Origin: CAIPVR01 sp049316905
GTDB lineage: Bacteria; Actinomycetota; Acidimicrobiia; Acidimicrobiales; Microtrichaceae
Reading direction: 5' to 3'
DNA length: 6,434 nt
Assembly: GCA_049316905.1 (NCBI GenBank)
Contig: JBMOJH010000144.1
Span: 1-6,434, forward strand
The translations under genes were made by a program, and so were the position numbers. Each line of letters opens with the position of its first letter. The first letter of the stretch is position 1. The notes beneath the pieces were generated by a model that ran no database searches, was not told the DNA's origin, and worked only from the letters and a program-made list of their open reading frames with translations. Positions 5,786-6,434 of this stretch are shown in pieces.

Positions 5786-6434
5786 TCAGCCGCTCGTGAG
5801 GTAGCGCGTGATCCCGTCGGCGATCGCCACCCCCGCCCGTTGGCGGAACGCCGGGTCGACGAGCAGCCCGGCGTCGGTGGCGTTGCGCATGTTGCCGGTC
5901 TCGATGAACACCTTGGGCACGGTCGACAGGTTCAGCCCGCCCAGGTCGTCGCGGCGGTCGAGGCCGCCGCTGCCGATGTAGTCCGCCGGCGGCATGCCGG
6001 TCCCGGCGGCGTACGCCGCGGCCAGGTCGCGGCCGAGCCGGTCCGACGGTGCCACGATCGCCTCGTTGAGGCCGGGCACCGCCTTCGGGAGGATGACGTG
6101 GAATCCCCGCCCCCCGGCGGGGCCGCCGTCGGCGTGGAGCGAGACCGCGGCGTCGGAGCGGGCGACGTTGCCGATCGCGGCCCGCTGGGTGATGCACGGT
6201 CCCCAGCCGGTGTTGTCGTTCCGGGTGAGGACCACCTTCGCGCCACGCTCCTGCAGTACCTGTTGCACGAGCTGGGCGAGGTCCCACGTGTAGGTGGCCT
6301 CGGCATAACCGGCGTTGGTCGAGGTGCCCGTGGTGTCGCACTCCTTGCGACGGTTCCCGACGTCGACGAGGGCGTTGATCTCGCGGGGGTGCGCGCCGTT
6401 GCCGCCGTTGTGGCCCGGATCGATGGTCACCACC
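5786..6434 (-). CDS. N-acetylmuramoyl-L-alanine amidase (Amidase_3, Rv3717-like), 5'-truncated by window edge
   Basis: The frame runs from the right edge to a TGA at 5788-5786, with about 215 residues visible. It is a zinc amidase that cleaves the bond between MurNAc and the L-Ala of peptidoglycan stem peptides, outside the membrane. Counting from the GTG at 6433: DPGHNGG gives zinc ligand His8, EATYTWDLA gives Glu45, SLHAD gives His100 and ETGNMRN gives the probable catalytic Glu178. The Glu-to-His spacing of 55 equals that recalled for mycobacterial Rv3717. Cys32 and Cys80 could form a disulfide. The fold ends at the C-terminus without a cell-wall-binding domain, as in Rv3717. The visible GTG GTG at the edge is not the real start, because the first beta strand begins there and a signal peptide is expected upstream, outside the window. 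It is convergent with the DUF4436 gene. Confidence 0.92.
   Translation of the reverse strand, partial: VVTIDPGHNGGNGAHPREINALVDVGNRRKECDTTGTSTNAGYAEATYTWDLAQLVQQVLQERGAKVVLTRNDNTGWGPCITQRAAIGNVARSDAAVSLHADGGPAGGRGFHVILPKAVPGLNEAIVAPSDRLGRDLAAAYAAGTGMPPADYIGSGGLDRRDDLGGLNLSTVPKVFIETGNMRNATDAGLLVDPAFRQRAGVAIADGITRYLTSG

Noticed and set aside
5776..5793. GCGGC / GCCGC hairpin between the DUF4436 and amidase stops as a terminator
   Set aside because: Only five base pairs with an 8-nt loop and no T-tract on either strand, common by chance at this GC content.
6425..6433. GTG at 6433 as the amidase start codon
   Set aside because: The catalytic domain starts immediately there, leaving no room for the export signal the family needs, and the frame is open to the window edge.

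Overview
The window looks like chromosomal DNA of a very GC-rich (roughly 70-75% by eye) actinobacterium. The evidence is GTG starts, third-position G/C bias, a DUF4436 membrane protein, and a zinc amidase whose ligand spacing resembles mycobacterial Rv3717. An acidimicrobial or related deep actinobacterial lineage would fit, but that placement is inference. I see no mobile element, CRISPR array, tRNA or rRNA. Coding density is near 98%, and the only gene-free stretch longer than 25 bp is the 51-bp divergent region at 4832-4882. Layout, left to right: (1) the 3' part of a secreted M8 (leishmanolysin-like) zinc protease on +, cut by the left edge; (2) after 23 bp, a complete beta-CASP metallo-beta-lactamase ribonuclease on + (1062-2417), whose stop lies 1 bp from the stop of the next, convergent gene; (3) a minus-strand pair in which a DEAD-box RNA helicase (4831 down to 3095) overlaps a LOG-type Rossmann protein (about 3120 down to 2419); (4) a compact divergent control region, 4825-4882; (5) a DUF4436 membrane protein on + (4883-5770); (6) a convergent periplasmic/exported N-acetylmuramoyl-L-alanine amidase on minus (5786-6434), cut by the right edge. 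Two convergent junctions (1 bp and 15 bp) and one overlapping co-directional pair mean that most transcription must start or stop inside neighbouring genes. The genes do not form a recognisable single pathway. Two are RNA-metabolism enzymes (beta-CASP RNase and DEAD helicase), two act on or outside the cell envelope (M8 protease, amidase), one is an integral membrane protein of unknown function, and one is a nucleotide-processing LOG-family enzyme. The most unusual signal is in the helicase/DUF4436 divergent region. There is a perfect 12-bp inverted repeat (4825-4836 / 4855-4866, 18-bp spacer) whose left arm contains the helicase ATG. Two symmetric CGTAG-based, TAnnnT-type -10-like elements point away from each other. 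A possible six-codon leader ORF ends on the helicase Shine-Dalgarno-like sequence. Either a shared operator or a start-codon-sequestering hairpin for the helicase would explain it; the sequence alone does not decide. I did not find convincing evidence of a wholly new multi-gene system.
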